Part shown: positions 44,561 through 53,382 of the stretch, piece after piece
How positions within the stretch are numbered: position 1 is the first letter of the stretch
Layout of the letters: the number at the start of each line of letters is the position of its first letter
Source of the DNA: Paraburkholderia phytofirmans OLGA172
GTDB lineage: Bacteria; Pseudomonadota; Gammaproteobacteria; Burkholderiales; Burkholderiaceae
Direction: 5' to 3'
Length of the DNA: 64,000 bases
NCBI RefSeq assembly: GCF_001634365.1
Contig: NZ_CP014579.1
Span: 2,976,001-3,040,000 of the forward strand
The notes under the pieces: generated by a model
What the model was told of the DNA's origin: nothing
The model's input: only the letters and a program-made list of their open reading frames with translations
The model's database searches: none
Position numbers and translations under genes: made by a program

Positions 44561-46453
44561 TCAGACCGCCCAGCAGGAGCAGCCGAGCGCGCCCCAGAAG
44601 CCATGCAGGTCCGAGGTCGGCGCATTGGCCGTCCACGCGCGGGCATGCGCGTGACCGTGCACACCGCATGCCGTCGCACAACCACACGACGCCGCTGCGA
44701 CCTGCTGCAGCGCCGCTTCGCCGTTGCCGCTCGCGTTCTTCCACCCGGCGAAGCCACCAAAGCGACGCACCGGCGACCAGTCCGGCATCGCGGGCGGCGG
44801 TGCGCTGTCGTCGAACGACGCGAATTCGCCCGTGCCGTACACCACCTTGCCACCCACCACGGTCAGCAGCGACGTGGTATCGGCAATCTCTTCCTCGGCG
44901 CACGCAAAGAAGTCGCGGTCCGGGACGATCAGGTCTGCAAACTGACCTGCCTCGATGCGGCCTTTCTTGCCCTCCTCGTTCGAGAACCAGGTCACATTTT
45001 CGGTCCACATGCGGAGAGCTGTTTCGCGATCAAGGCAGTTCCGCTGCGGATAGATCCGCAGACCACCCACCGTTTTTCCCGTCACCAGCCATGACAGCGA
45101 TACCCAAGGGTTGTACGACGCGACCCGTGTTGCGTCTGTACCGGACGAAGTCCGGATTCCCTTCTCCAGCATCTTCGCAACCGGCGGCGTGGCCTCGGCT
45201 GCCTTCGCACCGTAACGCTCGACAAAGTACTCTCCCTGGTACGCCATCCGGTGCTGCACCGCGACGCCACCACCCAGCGCAGCGACTCGGTCCATCGACT
45301 TCTCGGAAATCGTCTCGGCGTGATCGAAGAACCAGTTGATACCGGCAAGCGGCACGTCCCTGTTGACCTTCTCGAACACGTCGAGCGCGCGGCTTATGGT
45401 TTCGTCATAGGTCGCATGCATACGCCACGGCCAACGGTTCTCCGCCAGTACGCGCACGACTTCTTCCAGCTCTCCCTCCATCTGCGGGGGCATCTCCGGA
45501 CGCGCGACACGGAAGTCCTCGAAGTCCGCCGCCGAGAACACCAGCATCTCGCCTGCGCCGTTGTGGCGGAAGTAATCGTCACCCTGCTTGTACTTCGACG
45601 TCTTCGTCCAGTTCAGGAAGTCTTCCTTCTCCGCCTTCGGCTTCTGCGTGAACAGGTTGTAGGCGAGACGGATTGTCAGCTGGCCCTCGTCGGACAGTTT
45701 CTGGATCACCTCGTAATCGTCCGGATAGTTCTGGGAGCCGCCGCCCGCGTCGATCGCACCGGTCACGCCCAACCGGTTAAGTTCGCGCATGAAGTGGCGT
45801 GTCGAATTCACCTGATAGTCGAACGGCAACTTCGGACCCTTTGCCAGCGTCGCGTACAGGATCGATGCATTCGGCTGCGCGAGCAGCAGGCCGGTCGGAT
45901 TGCCGGCGCTGTCTCGCACGATCTGTCCTCCCGGAGGCTCCGGCGTGTCCTTCGTGTAGCCGGCCACGCGCAGAGCCGCCGCATTCAGTAGCGCGCGATC
46001 GTACAAATGCAGAATGAACACGGGTGTATCGGGCGCAACCGCATTCAGCTCTTCGATCGTGGGCAAGCGTTTCTCGTCGAATTGATGCTCGGTGAATCCC
46101 CCCACCACGCGCACCCATTGCGGCGCCGGAGTGACGGCAACCTGCTCGCGCAGCATGTCCATCGCGGTGGCAAGGGAGCGCACGCCATCCCAACGCAGCT
46201 CCATGTTGAAGTTCAGTCCGCCGCGAATGATGTGAATGTGGTTGTCGATCAGTCCGGGCAGTACTCTGCGCCCCTTCAGGTCGATCACCCGGGTTGATGA
46301 CCGTGCGAGCGGCAGGACCTCGATGTCGCTGCCCACCGCAGCAAACTTGCCATCCTTGATCGCAACAGCCGTTGCGGTGGGGTTCGAACGATCCAGCGTC
46401 GTAACCCGGCCGTTGTAGAGAATCAGGTCCGGTTGAGTAATGGTAATGCTCAT
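44561..46453 (-). CDS. Amidohydrolase (YtcJ-like, Amidohydro_3) with Cys/His-rich tail
   Basis: 630 residues. The metal-binding start motif is GLIDNHIHI. 'MHATYDETISRALDVFEKVN' and 'GTDATRVASYNPWVSLSWLV' match the YtcJ-type amidohydrolase family, which acts on amides or formamides. An unusual C-terminal extension of about 40 residues contains 'SCGCATACGVHGHAHARAW' and ends GCSCWAV, a likely extra metal or redox site. The ATG at 46453 has GGAGGA and overlaps the XapX stop; the longer reading is not needed. Confidence 0.85.
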   Translation of the reverse strand: MSITITQPDLILYNGRVTTLDRSNPTATAVAIKDGKFAAVGSDIEVLPLARSSTRVIDLKGRRVLPGLIDNHIHIIRGGLNFNMELRWDGVRSLATAMDMLREQVAVTPAPQWVRVVGGFTEHQFDEKRLPTIEELNAVAPDTPVFILHLYDRALLNAAALRVAGYTKDTPEPPGGQIVRDSAGNPTGLLLAQPNASILYATLAKGPKLPFDYQVNSTRHFMRELNRLGVTGAIDAGGGSQNYPDDYEVIQKLSDEGQLTIRLAYNLFTQKPKAEKEDFLNWTKTSKYKQGDDYFRHNGAGEMLVFSAADFEDFRVARPEMPPQMEGELEEVVRVLAENRWPWRMHATYDETISRALDVFEKVNRDVPLAGINWFFDHAETISEKSMDRVAALGGGVAVQHRMAYQGEYFVERYGAKAAEATPPVAKMLEKGIRTSSGTDATRVASYNPWVSLSWLVTGKTVGGLRIYPQRNCLDRETALRMWTENVTWFSNEEGKKGRIEAGQFADLIVPDRDFFACAEEEIADTTSLLTVVGGKVVYGTGEFASFDDSAPPPAMPDWSPVRRFGGFAGWKNASGNGEAALQQVAAASCGCATACGVHGHAHARAWTANAPTSDLHGFWGALGCSCWAV

Positions 46454-46737
46454 GAGTGTTCCTCCTCGTTGCCAACACGCCCCCGGTCTGCCTGCAACAC
46501 GGCATGACCCGACCGGGTGCTGGAAAGACGACCGGTTCCGCTCGTCCGATGCGATAGGGCCGGCGGCGTCGAATAACCCAACAACTGCTTCGCGCAAGGA
46601 ATCGCCTGCTCGCCGATCAGCATGCCCAGCAGACCGAGCAATGCGATAAGCGGAGGTGCCGGCGAACGTACATTGATCAGGCTATAGATAATGCCGACCA
46701 GGATGCCGGCGCCTAGCGATAACAGATAGAGTTTCAT
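46450..46737 (-). CDS. XapX-domain membrane protein
   Basis: 95 residues. MKLYLLSLGAGILVGIIYSLINVRSPAPPLIALLGLLGMLIGEQ gives two membrane helices and the RSPAPP turn of the XapX (DUF1427) family. The remaining ~40 residues are polar. It leads the operon and overlaps the amidohydrolase start (ATGA). Function unknown. Confidence 0.85.
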   Translation of the reverse strand: MKLYLLSLGAGILVGIIYSLINVRSPAPPLIALLGLLGMLIGEQAIPCAKQLLGYSTPPALSHRTSGTGRLSSTRSGHAVLQADRGRVGNEEEHS

Positions 46738-46982
46738 TGGTCCTGCCCTGACGTCGAAGTATCGGATTGAAGCGCGCCAGTCGCTCGAGTTAATTACGCA
46801 AAGCGGCGAGATCGACTGGCTGCATCGCCAATCAAAGACCCTGGCAACCTACGACTATTCACAGACAAAAAATCGGATGACTGATTTAGTCACGCGGCGC
46901 GGATAATATGACAACTTTATCGCCATCCTAAATATATAATAATCGCCGCTTTGCCAATCGCTGTCACCGGTCAACCTGCACT
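46738..46982. other. AT-rich regulatory region upstream of xapX-like operon
   Basis: About 245 bp, locally AT-rich (46900-46945). Short TTATCGCC-like words recur here and in the adjacent inverted repeat. It probably holds the operon promoter. Confidence 0.4.
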
Positions 46983-47021
46983 TCGATTATCGCCGCCGGT
47001 TCGACCAGCGGCGATAATCGA
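46983..47021. terminator. 14-bp perfect inverted repeat beyond the isochorismatase gene
   Basis: TCGATTATCGCCGC (46983-46996) and its exact reverse complement (47008-47021), 11-nt loop, 30 bp after the hydrolase stop. No T-tract, so it may be a terminator-like or operator element. Confidence 0.55.
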
Positions 47022-47051
47022 CCCGGGCCGAGCGGGCATGAAAAATCTTGT

Positions 47052-47705
47052 TCAGTGTCCTTCGGAACCGCCGAACATCGTCTTCGCATAGACCAGACCT
47101 AGTCCGTAACCGCCGCCATGCGCTACCGAGGTTTTAACTGTTTCATTGTAGGTTTCGGTCCGAGCCCAATCGCGTTGCAGTTCGAGCAAATACTGCAGCG
47201 ACGTCATCGGGCGTGCACCCTGTTGGACGAGGCGATCTAGCGCGCGCTGATGCGCTTCGTCCGAAACATCGCCGCTCGCATCAGCGATCACGTACACCTC
47301 GAAGCCCTGATCAAGCGCCGAAAGCGCCGGCCCGACAACGCAGACGCTGGTCCAGAGACCCGCCATCACGATGCGTGATTTGCCGATTTCGTTGACGCGA
47401 GCTGTGATGCGAGGGTCCTCCCAGGTATTCATAGAAGTCCGATCGATCGTCTCCTGGCCAGGAAAGGTCGAGCTGATTTCTTCGAAAATCGGACCGGAGA
47501 AGGCCTTTTCGGCGACGGTAGTCAGAATCGTCGACACGCCAAACTCGCGGGCCGCCTTCGCGACCAAGGCGACATTGTTGCGCAGAAGAACCGCATCGAT
47601 CGACTTCGTCGCGAATGCCATCTGCGACTGATGGTCGATCATGATCAGCGTGTGATCGTTCGGGGACAAAAGGGTCTTTCCGGGCTTCGCTTGTGCTTGA
47701 GTCAT
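47052..47705 (-). CDS. Isochorismatase-family (cysteine) hydrolase
   Basis: 217 residues. The catalytic triad pattern is Asp24 (MIDHQSQMAF), Lys67 (TTVAEKAF) and Cys122 (GLWTSVCVVGPAL), as in nicotinamidase/isochorismatase-like hydrolases of the YcaC branch. The ATG at 47705 has GGAG 8 nt upstream; the upstream 20 residues in the longer reading are not needed. The downstream LysR gene on the same strand may regulate it. Substrate unknown. Confidence 0.9.
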   Translation of the reverse strand: MTQAQAKPGKTLLSPNDHTLIMIDHQSQMAFATKSIDAVLLRNNVALVAKAAREFGVSTILTTVAEKAFSGPIFEEISSTFPGQETIDRTSMNTWEDPRITARVNEIGKSRIVMAGLWTSVCVVGPALSALDQGFEVYVIADASGDVSDEAHQRALDRLVQQGARPMTSLQYLLELQRDWARTETYNETVKTSVAHGGGYGLGLVYAKTMFGGSEGH

Positions 47706-48083
47706 CTTCAATACTCCAGTCGATTGGGAATGCGCGAAATACATCGGTTGCGCGTTTTTTTGCAATCTCTAGCATGCGTTCGCGTGATGTCACATCCACT
47801 TCCGAATTCTCACGATACGCATGAAACAGACGGTGCATGAACGCATGCCGGTGGATGAACTCGACGGTGGTCCGCCTATTCATCAAGCCGCTCATGCGTT
47901 GAGGAGAAGTTTGGATGACAGCATCGGTATTAGCCAATTCGAAATACTTGTAAGGCCGATTACTGGCGCTAATCGATCCGACACGTGAAGCGAACCGCAT
48001 GCTTATCGCGAGATGCGCCCGGCTGGAGGTTCAGAGCCCGGCGCTTTGCAAACGCGCTGCGATCGAATGGACCTAAGCGCTGC
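47706..48083. other. Intergenic region, no gene seen
   Basis: About 380 bp between two minus-strand genes. It includes the hydrolase promoter. No remnant or structured element is recognised. Confidence 0.4.
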
Positions 48084-49022
48084 CTATCGACCGGAGGTGC
48101 GAGGCGCCGTAGCGCGGGTTTGCGCGCAACGCGCTTCTTCAGCCGCCAGATCGAGAAAGTCACGTATCAGCGAACTGCGTTCGTTTGTGCGCGACAACAT
48201 CTGGACCGTTACGGGCTCGAGGCCGTTGATCTGCCGGTAGTGCAAAGTTTCTGGAAGCGACGAGAATAGATATGTAGTGCCGATCATTGCGCCGAGCCCC
48301 TGTTCGATGAGCGTGACGCCAACTTGTGCCTGCGCCGTTTCATAGATGAAGTTCGGCGTGAAGCCAGCTTGCTGGCAGTGAGCAACGATCGAGTCATAAA
48401 GCGGCGGGTTGACTGCACGTGCCGAGCCGATCAGTCGCTCCTGCGCAAGATCGCAAAGGTTCAGGCGGTCGACGTTTGCCAGCCGGTGATCGCTGCGCAT
48501 CAACAAGACCCAGGGTGCTTCGAACAGCGGCTGAACCAGTACGTCGTCGTTGCCTGGTGCAGCGTCGACCAATGCGCCGAAGCCGACGTCGATATGTTTT
48601 TTGGTCAGCGCGGTGATCTGCTGCGCCGGGTTCATCTCGTGGCGCTCTATCGTGACGTCCGGATATAGTGCCTGCAGCCGAATGAGCGCAGGCGGAATAA
48701 ATGGCAGATTCGCGTACTCGACCAGACCGATCGAGATCCTGGATTCTCTATGGCCCGCGGCATCCTGCGCCTCACGCAACGCGCGCTCAACCTGAGCGAA
48801 GATGGCGTCGGCGCTGTTCCGCAGAGCCTCGCCCGAAGCGGTCAGCGTCACGCCGCGCCGGTCGCGGTTCAGTAATTGCGCGCCCACCAGTTCTTCGAGT
48901 TTCGCGATCTGCTGGCTAAGCGCAGATTGCGTTATCGACGCGAGGTCGGCCGCCCGGCCGAAATGGAGTTCCCGCGCAAGAATCGAGAAGTAGCGCAGTT
49001 GACGCAATTCAATTGCTTTCAT
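48084..49022 (-). CDS. LysR-family transcriptional regulator
   Basis: 312 residues. Helix-turn-helix at the N-terminus (LRQLRYFSILARELHFGRAA, then ITQSALSQQI) and an effector domain of the CatR/BenM-like type (SRISIGLVEYANLPFIPPAL). It lies upstream of, and on the same strand as, the isochorismatase-family gene, its most likely target. Confidence 0.92.
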   Translation of the reverse strand: MKAIELRQLRYFSILARELHFGRAADLASITQSALSQQIAKLEELVGAQLLNRDRRGVTLTASGEALRNSADAIFAQVERALREAQDAAGHRESRISIGLVEYANLPFIPPALIRLQALYPDVTIERHEMNPAQQITALTKKHIDVGFGALVDAAPGNDDVLVQPLFEAPWVLLMRSDHRLANVDRLNLCDLAQERLIGSARAVNPPLYDSIVAHCQQAGFTPNFIYETAQAQVGVTLIEQGLGAMIGTTYLFSSLPETLHYRQINGLEPVTVQMLSRTNERSSLIRDFLDLAAEEARCAQTRATAPRTSGR

Positions 49023-49119
49023 GTGGCTCTCGAGTCGAAGGTCCGTTGTCAGTCCAGCAGAGCGCCGCCGTCCACTGCTTGCGAGTATTGGCCAGGTGCG
49101 CGACGCCGACGCCGGCTAC

Positions 49120-49270
49120 CGAACGTAGAAAACGAACGAGACACGCCGCGATAGCGGTCCGGGCGCGAGCAGGGCGTGGTGTTGTACTGATCGTGGCCGC
49201 GCATCGTGGCGAGCAGATTGTGAAGCGCAAGGCGCTCGAGAAGAAGATGGGCGCTATCGATAACAGTCAT
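49120..49270 (-). pseudogene. FdhF/YdeP-like molybdopterin oxidoreductase remnant
   Basis: A minus-strand reading contains LLATMRGHDQYNTT followed by PDRYRGV. This is close to the MR(S/G)HDQ(Y/F)NTTIYG-DDRYRG segment near the C-terminus of FdhF-like oxidoreductases. Flanking residues are degraded and nothing else of the gene is present. Confidence 0.55.
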
Positions 49271-49465
49271 TCCCCGCAGGAATGACCCGCGTAATGCCGG
49301 ACCATGCCAGCCTCAGATTGGGATCTGGGACCTATTGGGTTTACACCTGAAATTGGAATGCACCCTTGTGAACAAGGTGCTTAATGATGAGCGATCGCTT
49401 TCCTACACTTGGTATCACCTGCTACGGACAACAGTTCGTAGCAAATCCAAGACTGGAGTTTCATT

Positions 49466-49732
49466 ATGAAATCGCTCATTCAAGCCATTGCAGTTGCCGC
49501 GGTACTCGCCGTCCCGACCGTTTCGTTTGCTCAGTCGGACGACAGCGCCCCCATGAACAACCCCGCTGTGTCAGGCTACGGTGGTGTGGCCGATGACACA
49601 TCGGCGTCGGGTTCACATCATCCGCTTCGCGCACTGGATCATTCGATCCATTCGATGGGACATGCGATCCGTGCGTCGGTTCGCCCCGACCCCAATGACG
49701 GTATGAAGCCGATTTACTTTGGTGCACGTTAG
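49466..49732 (+). CDS. Small exported protein related to DUF4148 paralogues
   Basis: 88 residues. Signal peptide MKSLIQAIAVAAVLAVPTVS...FAQ is very like that of the DUF4148 protein at 32931. The C-terminus GMKPIYFGAR echoes GMTHSIYFGH at 37835. The DUF4148 core itself is missing, replaced by a Ser/His/Gly-rich segment with HSIHSMGHAIRASV. GGAG precedes the ATG. Function unknown. Confidence 0.7.
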   Translation: MKSLIQAIAVAAVLAVPTVSFAQSDDSAPMNNPAVSGYGGVADDTSASGSHHPLRALDHSIHSMGHAIRASVRPDPNDGMKPIYFGAR

Positions 49733-50011
49733 GCCCCAACGTTTCCCGGTCGTTGTCGGCCCGGCCGGCGCGCGCGAGCGCTGCCGCCCAGGCCGATCGC
49801 GGCGCCACCGGGGCGGCGGCACGGGTAGTCGCAGGCTTCAGCAGTCATTCGGAACGTGAAGTCGAAGGTCGATTTCTCCATACTAAACCCGGCCCTTCCG
49901 ACGCGACGGGTCCGCGCAAATTGCGTCACACCGGTATGGCAGTCAGGCCGCGGAGACTCTGGACTACATTTCATTGCCTGAGCCTGTCGTGACCGAAATC
50001 CGCTCGCAATC

Positions 50012-50110
50012 TCACGCCATTGAGCGAAATCGCTCGAATCCCTCTTCCAGATCGGCAATGAGGTCCGAGGGGTCTTCAAGACCGCAATTCACATCCGCAT
50101 GCAAAGTCAC
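50012..50110 (-). pseudogene. MetC-like (Cys/Met PLP enzyme) C-terminal remnant
   Basis: The frame ending at 50012-50014 reads HADVNCGLEDPSDLIADLEE then GFERFRSMA. This matches the GLED(V/P)xDLIADL(E/D)xGFAR ending of cystathionine beta-lyase-type enzymes. The rest of the gene is absent. The surrounding 49733-50351 stretch otherwise holds no supported gene. Confidence 0.65.
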
Positions 50111-50351
50111 GGTGGACTTGTAAAGTCGCCATGAGCTGCATATGTTCATACGTGGGTCACCCTGTCCGTGCGCCGGTGCCAGCCGCTTATGGTCGTGTCA
50201 TCTTGCGAGAACCCCGATTTCATTTGCGAGCGTCTTACTGGCAATGAGGTGGGTGTCGAACTGACTGTCACTGCGTTCAAGACGCATACTTTGGTGGACG
50301 CCGGCCGCAAGAAAACCCGCCTGCCCCGGCTCGGAAGGATACCGGCGACGC

Positions 50352-51014
50352 TTACTTGGTGCTCGTCGCCTTCTCCGAATCACTGCCTGCCTGGGCTGCC
50401 CCGATCGGCGGCACGGCGTCGTTCATCGACGGCAGCGTCTCCTTCGGCGCCGCAGCGGCGTCAACGGAGGCCGGCTGGGCAGAGTCGACCTTCAGGTAAT
50501 GCTCGACTAGCGCGAAGAAACGCTGATAGAAAACGCCGGCGGGAATCGTCTCGCTCGCAACCTTCACCATCGAGTCATCACTCGAGCCGATCGGCAGCGA
50601 CAGCGATCCGAACACGCTCAGACCGACGCTCGCCGAGGTGTTGCTCTTCTTCAGCGCATAGCGATCCTGCACCGCGTTCACGTACGCAGTGCTGCTGTTG
50701 CTTTTGGGGTCGTCGGTTGTGCAGACCACATGGATTTCGATCACCGCGTGCGAATCGCTGGTAGGCTGGAAATTTTTCGAGCCATCTACCGAATCAGACC
50801 TCGTTGAACTGGCGATATATCCTTGGCTGAGCAACGCACGGCGGGCGGCTTCGCAAGCGGGCTCCGCCTTCGCGGTGAACTTGTGCGCATAGGGGCTGTC
50901 GCCTGTGGTGAACTGTTCTTGCTGATAGAGCGGCTTCGGCGTCGAGCACGCAGACAGTGCGCTCACTAGCGCAAGCGCGAAAGCCGCGGAGGTAAAGCGG
51001 AACTGAGTATGCAT
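50352..51014 (-). CDS. DUF2242 lipoprotein
   Basis: 220 residues starting MHTQFRFTSAAFALALVSAL with lipobox LSAC, then STPKPLYQQEQF. 'ACEAARRALLSQGYI', the VCTTDDPKSNSSTAYVNAVQ stretch and 'GVFYQRFFALVEHYL' fit the DUF2242 family of Burkholderiales lipoproteins. The start is placed at 51014 ahead of the signal peptide. Function unknown. Confidence 0.82.
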   Translation of the reverse strand: MHTQFRFTSAAFALALVSALSACSTPKPLYQQEQFTTGDSPYAHKFTAKAEPACEAARRALLSQGYIASSTRSDSVDGSKNFQPTSDSHAVIEIHVVCTTDDPKSNSSTAYVNAVQDRYALKKSNTSASVGLSVFGSLSLPIGSSDDSMVKVASETIPAGVFYQRFFALVEHYLKVDSAQPASVDAAAAPKETLPSMNDAVPPIGAAQAGSDSEKATSTK

Positions 51015-51419
51015 GGCTGAATAGGGTGGATCGGCTCGAGCAGTGAAGGGGTCTGACACAAAAAGGTCAGGACGCCCAATGCTCTTGCGCGGCATGAGAG
51101 GGACACATCATGCGGGCGATCCGAAAGTGGACGGGCGCGCCTATTATAATTTTCTTTCCCTACAACAACCTTCGACGTTGCCGCGAGCCCAAGTCCTGGA
51201 CTTGCAGGGACATGCATCAACGCACCACCGGCCACCCTCTATCAGCCGAGCTATATACGTGGTATTCGCGTTGAACGCCTTGCTGGTGGATCTCTTCCGC
51301 CCTAACCTGAATCTGACATTCAGCCGCCCTTCCAACAGTTTCCTGGACTGGCCATCTCATGCAATCCATACACCGACGAACTCCCGATTCAGGAAGACGA
51401 AGGTCCTATTGGAGAAGAC
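51015..51419. other. Intergenic region with a TATAAT box
   Basis: About 400 bp. TATTATAAT near 51140-51148 could be a -10 element for the downstream reductase gene, but a matching -35 is unclear and the 5' leader would be long. No gene seen. Confidence 0.4.
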
Positions 51420-52109
51420 ATGCACGACAACCCCCTCTCAGTCATCGTTACACGGAAATGGCAGCTTGCCGAGAGTTACCATGCCGTCGAACTTCAAACC
51501 AAGTCCGGATCGGGGCTTCCGTCGTTTGACGATGGATCTTGCGTCACACTTTTTCTCGACAACGTCATCGGCAAGGAGAGAATATATCCCCTGTGCTGTT
51601 TTACGTCCCGGCCGCGTGCTTATGTAATCGCTGTGAGACAGGATGATGGCGAAACGGACACAGAAACAGCAGGCATCTCGTTGAATCAAGGAGACGAGGC
51701 GCTTATCGTAACACCACGGAGTCCTACAGTTATTTTAGACGGTCGCACACAATCGATACTTTTTGCTGGCGGTGTTGGCGCTGCATCGATCGCGGGAATC
51801 GCGAAACGGCTTGCACTGGCAGGTCGAAAATTCGAGCTGCACAACTTCGCTCGATCGCCTGAACGTGCAGTCTTTCGGCAAGAACTTGACGCGCTTAAAA
51901 GCGAAGGCAGGGTCCATCACCATTTTGGCCTCGATGCAGACCGATTGGAGCAGGCAACTTCTCACGCGATGAGCCCAGCACATGCGAACACGCAGATCTA
52001 CTGCAGTGGTCCCCCAGCATTTATGGATCTCATCGAGCGCCAAGCTCGCGACTGGGTATATCCGGCTAATATCCACAAAATTCTCCTGGGTGACGGAAAA
52101 AATTCATAG
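51420..52109 (+). CDS. VanB-like ferredoxin-reductase domain protein lacking the 2Fe-2S domain
   Basis: 229 residues aligning with the flavin- and NAD-binding parts of vanillate O-demethylase reductases: VTRKWQLAESYHAVEL, the flavin motif region RIYPLCC, 'SILFAGGVGAASIAGIAKRL', and 'QIYCSGPPAFMDLI'. It stops where family members continue with a ~90-residue plant-type ferredoxin domain, so electrons must go to a separate partner or function is lost. GGAG precedes the ATG. No oxygenase gene is adjacent. The sequence is less GC-rich than its neighbours. Confidence 0.7.
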   Translation: MHDNPLSVIVTRKWQLAESYHAVELQTKSGSGLPSFDDGSCVTLFLDNVIGKERIYPLCCFTSRPRAYVIAVRQDDGETDTETAGISLNQGDEALIVTPRSPTVILDGRTQSILFAGGVGAASIAGIAKRLALAGRKFELHNFARSPERAVFRQELDALKSEGRVHHHFGLDADRLEQATSHAMSPAHANTQIYCSGPPAFMDLIERQARDWVYPANIHKILLGDGKNS

Positions 52110-52286
52110 TCGCGTCTTTTCCACGCTACCCGGCGATCGACTTCCGGTCTAAGGGATGGAAGCGCGCCTGGTCAACTCGGCAGTTCGAGCCGACTCGGGA
52201 GTTCCCAAGGCCGGTCGGACGGCAGCAAACTTTCCTATTCAAACAAGGGTCTCTTCTGGCAGGCGACCTACGACGAAGTTCGCGAG

Positions 52287-52401
52287 CCTGAACCATACGG
52301 GTCACATAGACTGCTGAGGTATGCAGAACTTCGGCGGCTCTCGTGAAGCTGGTCGTTTCGACCACCTTCACATACACCTTCATTGCGGTAATCTTGTCCA
52401 T
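52287..52401 (-). pseudogene. LysR regulator N-terminal remnant
   Basis: MDKITAMKVYVKVVETTSFT followed by RAAEVLHTSAVYVTRMVQ is a LysR helix-turn-helix. The reading then loses similarity, and the dimerisation and effector regions are absent. It is convergent with the VanB-like gene. Confidence 0.75.
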
Positions 52402-52430
52402 GCCCCTCCCAATGAAGGCTTATCCACTCC

Positions 52431-52988
52431 GTGACCCACTCCGATTCACTTCAAGGTCTTCCCGATATCCTTGAACCCGGTTTATCAGTGGTATTTTGCG
52501 GCATAAATCCAGGCGTCCTTGCGGCGTCGACTGGCCGCCATTTTGCCGGGAGAGGCAATCGGTTCTGGCGGACCGTTCATCTGGCGGGTTTTACTCCCGA
52601 ACAGATTTGTCCTGAGGACGATCGCACTCTTCTGCAATATGGTTGTGGCCTGACAACCGTGATCTCGCGTCCAACCGCACGAGCAGACGAACTGTCGCAA
52701 TCGGAGTTCAAAGCGGCCGCAACGGAATTCGAGCGAAAGGTTGAACGATATGCGCCGCAATGTGTTGCCTTCCTTGGAAAGATGGCGCTCTCCGCCATGT
52801 CGGGCAATCGCGACATCCACTGGGGCCCACAACCAACAGCGTTCGGCGGCGCCCGTGCATGGGTGTTGCCAAATCCAAGCGGCCTGAACCGGACATTCAG
52901 CCTCGACGCGCTGGTGACCGCCTACCGGGAACTTCGTCTTGCAGTCGCGCCGGCTGATTCGGCCCTTCGCGATATTCCACGTCGGTGA
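52431..52988 (+). CDS. mug: G/U mismatch-specific DNA glycosylase
   Basis: 185 residues. Mug removes uracil and ethenocytosine opposite guanine. The catalytic motif GINPG (residues 24-28) and the second motif NPSGLN (148-153) are present, with 'AGRGNRFW' after the first. GTG start at 52431; no in-frame ATG lies near. Single gene; cytosolic base-excision repair. Confidence 0.92.
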   Translation: MTHSDSLQGLPDILEPGLSVVFCGINPGVLAASTGRHFAGRGNRFWRTVHLAGFTPEQICPEDDRTLLQYGCGLTTVISRPTARADELSQSEFKAAATEFERKVERYAPQCVAFLGKMALSAMSGNRDIHWGPQPTAFGGARAWVLPNPSGLNRTFSLDALVTAYRELRLAVAPADSALRDIPRR

Positions 52989-53382
52989 GTTTGCCGGATG
53001 GCCCATAATCCTTCATACCCTTAATGTCGGACGCGATGTGAAATGGGAGGTTACGAGGCTCGAATAATTTCAATAAGCTTTCAGTGCGCATCCCCGCTCA
53101 CCGTGACCGCTGCCCAACGCCCTCCACGCTCAACCGTCCGTTGGCGCAGGCTGTGGGCGGAAAGAAACCCGACGGAGCCGTTCGGACCCCGACATGTTTC
53201 ATTCTGGTAACGCAAGCCTTGCGCGCCCCGGGTACATTGATGCCATGCCTCGCCCCGCTCGTTGACCACCGGCTTCCACCAAGGCGAGTATGAGCAACGC
53301 ACGGTCTGTCAGCGGGGCCCTCGCGGCAGCCGGCGACGCCCCGTCCGATCATCAACGGCAGTATCTGTTTTCGGAGAAACCT
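52989..53382. other. Leader region of the RND efflux operon
   Basis: About 390 bp with no convincing gene; it should hold the mdt-type operon promoter. An in-frame extension of the adaptor gene to 53290 is possible, but the ribosome site favours 53383. Confidence 0.4.

Noticed and set aside
51043..51627. 194-codon plus-strand frame overlapping the VanB-like gene start
   Set aside because: Different frame from the reductase, no domain; probably chance.
53081..53302. 73-codon minus-strand frame upstream of mdtA
   Set aside because: No recognisable family and no ribosome site; I could not support it as a gene or a remnant.
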